DNA from: Gordionus sp. m RMFG-2023
Lineage: Eukaryota > Nematomorpha > Gordioida > Chordodea > Parachordodidae
Assembly (NCBI RefSeq): GCF_954871325.1
Contig: NC_088778.1
Coordinates: forward strand, 17,139,666 to 17,203,665
DNA length: 64,000 nucleotides
Direction: 5' to 3'
Positions 60,901 through 64,000 of the stretch are shown here, one piece after another. The notes under the pieces were generated by a model. That model ran no database searches, had not been told where the DNA came from, and saw nothing but the letters and a program-made list of their open reading frames with translations. The first letter of the stretch is position 1. Each line of letters opens with the position of its first letter. The translations under genes and the position numbers were made by a program.

Positions 60901-63460
60901 ATCTACCTCATACCCTCCCCCCTCCCTTATTGATATGACTTTATTAGTAGTTTTATATACTTATTTATCCGCATGATATACTAGGATTAAAATAATAAGC
61001 AAGCATCCCATAAAAACTCTATTGGAAATTACGTTATAACGCTAGATTAAATGGAGCCTTATCAAATATATCCATAGTATTAAGGATTGCTCTAACCGTT
61101 CAACGTAGCATTCATAGAACGTAGTTTCACTCAAATTAATTAAAATATACCTACGATTTTGTATGGAACATAATCTCTTTTTAATTTCAATAGAAAATTA
61201 TATGGACTCATCGTTAGATTATACTTACATAATATCCTCTTTTGCATATAAAAAAGCGAGGAGGATATATAAAATTGCAATATTTTAGTTTATGATTATA
61301 TTCATTTTTATAATGTGCGCTACTCATTTATGATTTAAATTATTACTTTTAGTTCTCATTGCAAAAAATTATCAAAAAGCTTAGGTGAATTTTATTTTTT
61401 AAAGGGTCGCCAAATTATTTTTTGCCCTGGGCCGCCTGTAATCGGTCTCCTTTTTTTTTATTTTGATTAAAAGCTTTATTTCTGAAGATGCATAAGGTGT
61501 TGGTAACTATTTGCTTGAGAGAGATATAAATTTTTTAAATATTATTATAATAAATCGATAAAATATATAGGAACTTACCATAAATCTATTTAATTCACTT
61601 TTCGATTTTAATTTACTTGATTGTAAATGAAAGCTGAGTAACATTTAATTATGCCCACCTGAATCTATAATTAATAAGACATAGTTATATTAATTTAACT
61701 AATAAAATATATGTGAGTTAAAATTAATTCGCTATTGCATGGACATACTTAGAATACAAAAAAGTGATTAAATTATATTTTCCAACTCACTACATAGATC
61801 ATAATAAAAATTTTAATTGCCATTTTTTCCTTTACCAAAATTAAAGGTTTTTTTTCAAACGTGTAATCAAAGGGAACACGTTAGGCTTAATTATTAAAAT
61901 TTTGACAACTATGAGTCAGCCGTATATAAACCTAATTAATATTCTTATTTTCAAAGGTCCGAACTATATCACAATTAATTGGAAGAGCCTTAGGTGTAAT
62001 TTATGAAGTTCAACGAAAAGACAGAGATTTGTATATGGTTATAGAAGCAAGCAAGGTTTGAAAAAAAAATATGTTTGATACTATGTAATGCTATTAAAAT
62101 TTATTGATTAAACTAGTTATTATATATATCTTTTAATAGATAGACCCACTCCTTATGGTCAATATAGATGAGGTGGATTCCGATTATTTCAACCTACCAT
62201 ATGAATACGGAAGTGTGATGCAATATTATGAAAATGTAATTAATTTTTAACGTAGGTTATGAGAAAGTATTTATATTAATTAACTATATTAGGAATTCAA
62301 ATTGGGCTCAAGTTTACCACCGGTATTCTCAGCTAAAAACTCTCGTTTTCAAACCACTATAGGTTCAAGTTATGAACCAACCTTTTTTGATTTGACAGCT
62401 ATCAATCGTTACTATTGCAATAGTAATTCAATTTAATTATTTATTTTTGATCTTTGGTACTTTTCAGACACTTGTTTTGGGCAAAATTCGCAATGTTCGA
62501 ATTCGGGATACGCTAAGCCATTTGATTGTGGTACTTGTTTTTGTCCTACTGGGTATGCCGGAAGAAAATGCTTGGAAGCTCAGCGGAGCGAAAGTTAGTA
62601 TGCCTATAATATATTTAAAATTATCAAGGTTGCTTTGTTATCATAATACAAAACGAAATAAGATAGTTGTTAAAAAAAATAGATAGGTGGTCTTTGAAAT
62701 TTAAAAATATAGTATTTTATTTTATTAAAATTATCATGTATAAAATTATACAATTAAGTGGTTGATAATTGCCCTAACGATGTGGGTGCCTACGAAATAA
62801 ACGAAAGAACTCCTCCCCTTGTTATATCCACTCCTGGTTGGCCTATCGCGGATCCGTACAAATTGGCTAAATGTTATTGGGTCTTTAATGTACAATTAAA
62901 CATATTTTTGATGATATTTATGTAAAATTTTGATTGATATTAATAAAACTCTAATCGGATGAATTATTAGGAAAAAAATTCCTAAAATAAAACAGATAAA
63001 AAGACAAACTCCGGAATATCCCCTCCACAAATTCCTAAGAAACTTAACGTTTTTAATACTATCAACAAAAATGATGTTCGGTAAAAAAACTGATATTCTT
63101 AGCTTTTACTAAAGCTTATTTTCTAAGGCTTGATGTAGGTTAGGGTAAATCTAGTCTTTATGATAAGGATTGGATTATATTAATTAATATTCCTTATAAA
63201 ATTTTCTAATGATTTTTTTCGAGATTCCCGGGTTTTTTATTCTGTTAAAAGTCTAATTTTTAGATTAAACAAAGCAACATTTTTTATTGTGAAATTTAAT
63301 ATTATACTTTTTAGGCATTGTGCACTAATAATTCAAGAGGACGGTTACAAGTGGAGGTAAACACGACGGCATTTGGATTATTAAAATTTGATGCGGGTGG
63401 ACAATGTTTGCATTGGTTGGAAATTAAATATAAAATAGATCAGGGTTCAACTGGTTTAAG
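54938..63460 (+). CDS. Astacin-family (nematode NAS-type) protein with erased zinc site; secreted pseudoprotease (3' end beyond window)
   Basis: Exons: 54938-55000 (proposed signal exon), 57872-58019, 58864-58990, 59537-59606, 61957-62055, 62140-62235, 62293-62422, 62468-62593, 62759-62889, 63315-63460; the phases 0,1,2,0,0,0,1,1,0 agree at all nine junctions, giving 378 codons and two more bases. Residues 1-16 are a hydrophobic signal (FILNFISLFLIVYS). The astacin domain spans about 45-243: DFRKWQQQPIVYSYDPAKF, FWSQNTCLRF (Cys90), Cys115, LGRQGGRQTLLLNGPC (Cys134), VQRKDRD, the Met-turn SVMQYY (194-199) and INRYYC (Cys243). The zinc motif HExxHxxGxxHE is QLIGRALGVIYE (142-153): all three His and the Glu are replaced. 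An EGF-like module (247-280; CGTCFCPTGYAGRKC) and a CUB-like domain (290-378; CYWVF, CLHWLEIKYKIDQGSTGLR) follow. The frames are open and the structural cysteines kept, so a folded, non-proteolytic secreted protein is inferred. Exon 1 is the least certain. Confidence 0.88.
55001..57871. other. Proposed intron 1 of the astacin gene
   Basis: AT-rich, no gene. 55931-56158 has 11-base inverted ends (AGAATCCTCAT / ATGAGGATTCT). 56413-56648 is a MITE. A CGGCCCGGCCCAG fragment of the dispersed GGCC repeat lies near 55775. If exon 1 is wrong, this is the upstream region. Confidence 0.45.
56413..56648. mobile_element. MITE of 236 bp
   Basis: ACTAAATTAATTACGAATTT (from 56413) and its inverted partner ending at 56648 match at 22 of 23 bases; each arm is itself nearly palindromic. 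No duplication seen. Confidence 0.6.
58290..58646. mobile_element. hAT MITE related to the ZMYM1-like element
   Basis: Ends CAGGGCCGTAAC and GTTACGGTCCTG, 357 bases, same TIR type as 7610-10978. The flanking 8-mers CTTAGATT and TCCAGATC match only in part, so it is old. Inserted in the astacin intron between exons 2 and 3. Confidence 0.75.
59780..59993. repeat. Two minisatellites
   Basis: A unit of about 31 bases around TCAATACCGTATTGATATT occurs about three times (59780-59870), then a unit of about 64 bases with TTTCAAATATATTGGCG and CCATTAAAATT occurs twice (59875-59993). Confidence 0.7.
60003..60262 (-). repeat. tRNA-derived SINE, family 2, copy 2
   Basis: On the minus strand, a tRNA-like head with B box GGTTCGAATCT (60206-60196) and a poor A box, then the body with TTAACATTAGAG, TATAGTCTCCTTCGAT and ATACGAAAACGTTCATTTC shared with 7255-7425. 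Confidence 0.6.
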
Positions 63461-64000
63461 GTAATCTATAAATTATTCAATCTAAAATAATTTAATTCGG
63501 CATTTTATAAGTGTTTTTCTTAAATAAAAAAATATTTTGGTGATGGAAAGGAGGGGAGGGGGATTTCTCATTATATTAAGCGTCCTGAGAGTGTTTCCTC
63601 TCCTATCTACGTCCAAGGTGTTGAGCCAAATCTAATGAAAAACTTAAATTTATAATTTAATAAATTTTTCTTATCGAACTCTTCATTCAATTTAAACTTT
63701 TTAAAATTATATATACATATAGTCAATATGTTTTTTCCGGCTTATTTTTTCAACTTTAAATAGTTTTTGAGCGCGTTTTATTAAATTTAAAACTTTGATT
63801 TTATCCGAAATATATTCTATCATGTTTGAAATAACTACTCTAAAAATTTCAGACAATTTCGCTATGAACTTTAGAACTTAATATAATTTATATTAGTTTT
63901 TCCATAGATTTTTTAAATTAATTATGAATGACTCAAAGGTTAACGACAAAAATGTCCACAATTTATAAGAAAGATATTCTAAACATGCTAGAATATATTT
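63461..64000. other. Intron after astacin exon 10, to the window edge
   Basis: The next exon (expected to finish the CUB-like domain) is not in the window. 63846-63890 (CAATTTCGCTATGAACTTTA) repeats a block at 54131-54175, showing another dispersed repeat. Confidence 0.45.

Larger units (their letters stand above)
59607..61956. other. Intron of the astacin gene just before the active-site exon
   Basis: Holds minisatellites (59780-59993), a SINE (60003-60262) and a repeated AAATTATTATCGGTTGGCCAG block (60340-60520). I looked in it for an alternative exon encoding an intact HExxH motif and saw none. Confidence 0.55.

Noticed and set aside
54938-63460. Astacin as an ordinary pseudogene
   Set aside because: No stop or frameshift in any exon, all splice phases match and the structural cysteines are kept. 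Loss is confined to the zinc site.
54938-63460. Astacin as an active protease
   Set aside because: None of the three zinc-ligand histidines nor the catalytic Glu is present, and I saw no alternative exon supplying them.

Overview
This is an AT-rich animal nuclear window, most likely from a nematode. It has spliced genes with short introns (41, 42, 45, 57 and 84 bases) beside long, transposon-filled ones. It holds parts of two host genes. One is a mitochondrial-type seryl-tRNA synthetase (SARS2, minus strand, five exons between 17490 and 1517). The other is a secreted astacin-family protein (plus strand, ten exons between 54938 and 63460, running off the right edge). The astacin has the astacin + EGF-like + CUB-like layout of nematode NAS proteins, which is the main reason for the nematode call. 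Almost everything else is mobile DNA.

Layout. 1-17.5 kb: SARS2. Its 12.6-kb fourth intron holds a foldback repeat, a LINE-type fragment, a terminal-inverted-repeat (TIR) element, Helitron-like 3' ends, two SINEs and a complete but decayed hAT element (7610-10978). 17.9-25.9 kb: two copies of a non-coding 1.8-kb hAT family; the first is split by a 3.9-kb Mutator-like (MULE) foldback element that carries an OTU-protease-like gene remnant. 25.9-48.1 kb: a second copy of that MULE, swollen to 22 kb by nested insertions: MULE > hAT-C > hAT-D > two separate Ty3/Gypsy elements, plus hAT-E in the MULE's right part. Each level is supported by its own target-site duplication (9, 8, 8, and 5 and 5 bp; 8 bp for hAT-E). 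48.1-54.4 kb: remains of another hAT transposase, a probable integrase-type DNA transposon with a cysteine-rich (CXC) tail, a SINE fragment and a 42-bp-stem hairpin. 54.9-64 kb: the astacin gene, with MITEs, a SINE and minisatellites in its introns.

The most interesting host feature is the astacin. All exon junctions I could place keep the frame, and the four cysteines of the catalytic fold, the RxDRD segment and the Met-turn are kept. The zinc-binding HExxHxxGxxH motif, however, reads QLIGRALGVIY, so all three zinc-ligand histidines and the catalytic glutamate are gone: a predicted pseudoprotease. The most interesting mobile feature is the OTU-bearing MULE family with long TIRs and, in one copy, alternating subterminal repeats. 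SARS2 would charge mitochondrial tRNA-Ser; there is no sign that the two host genes work together.
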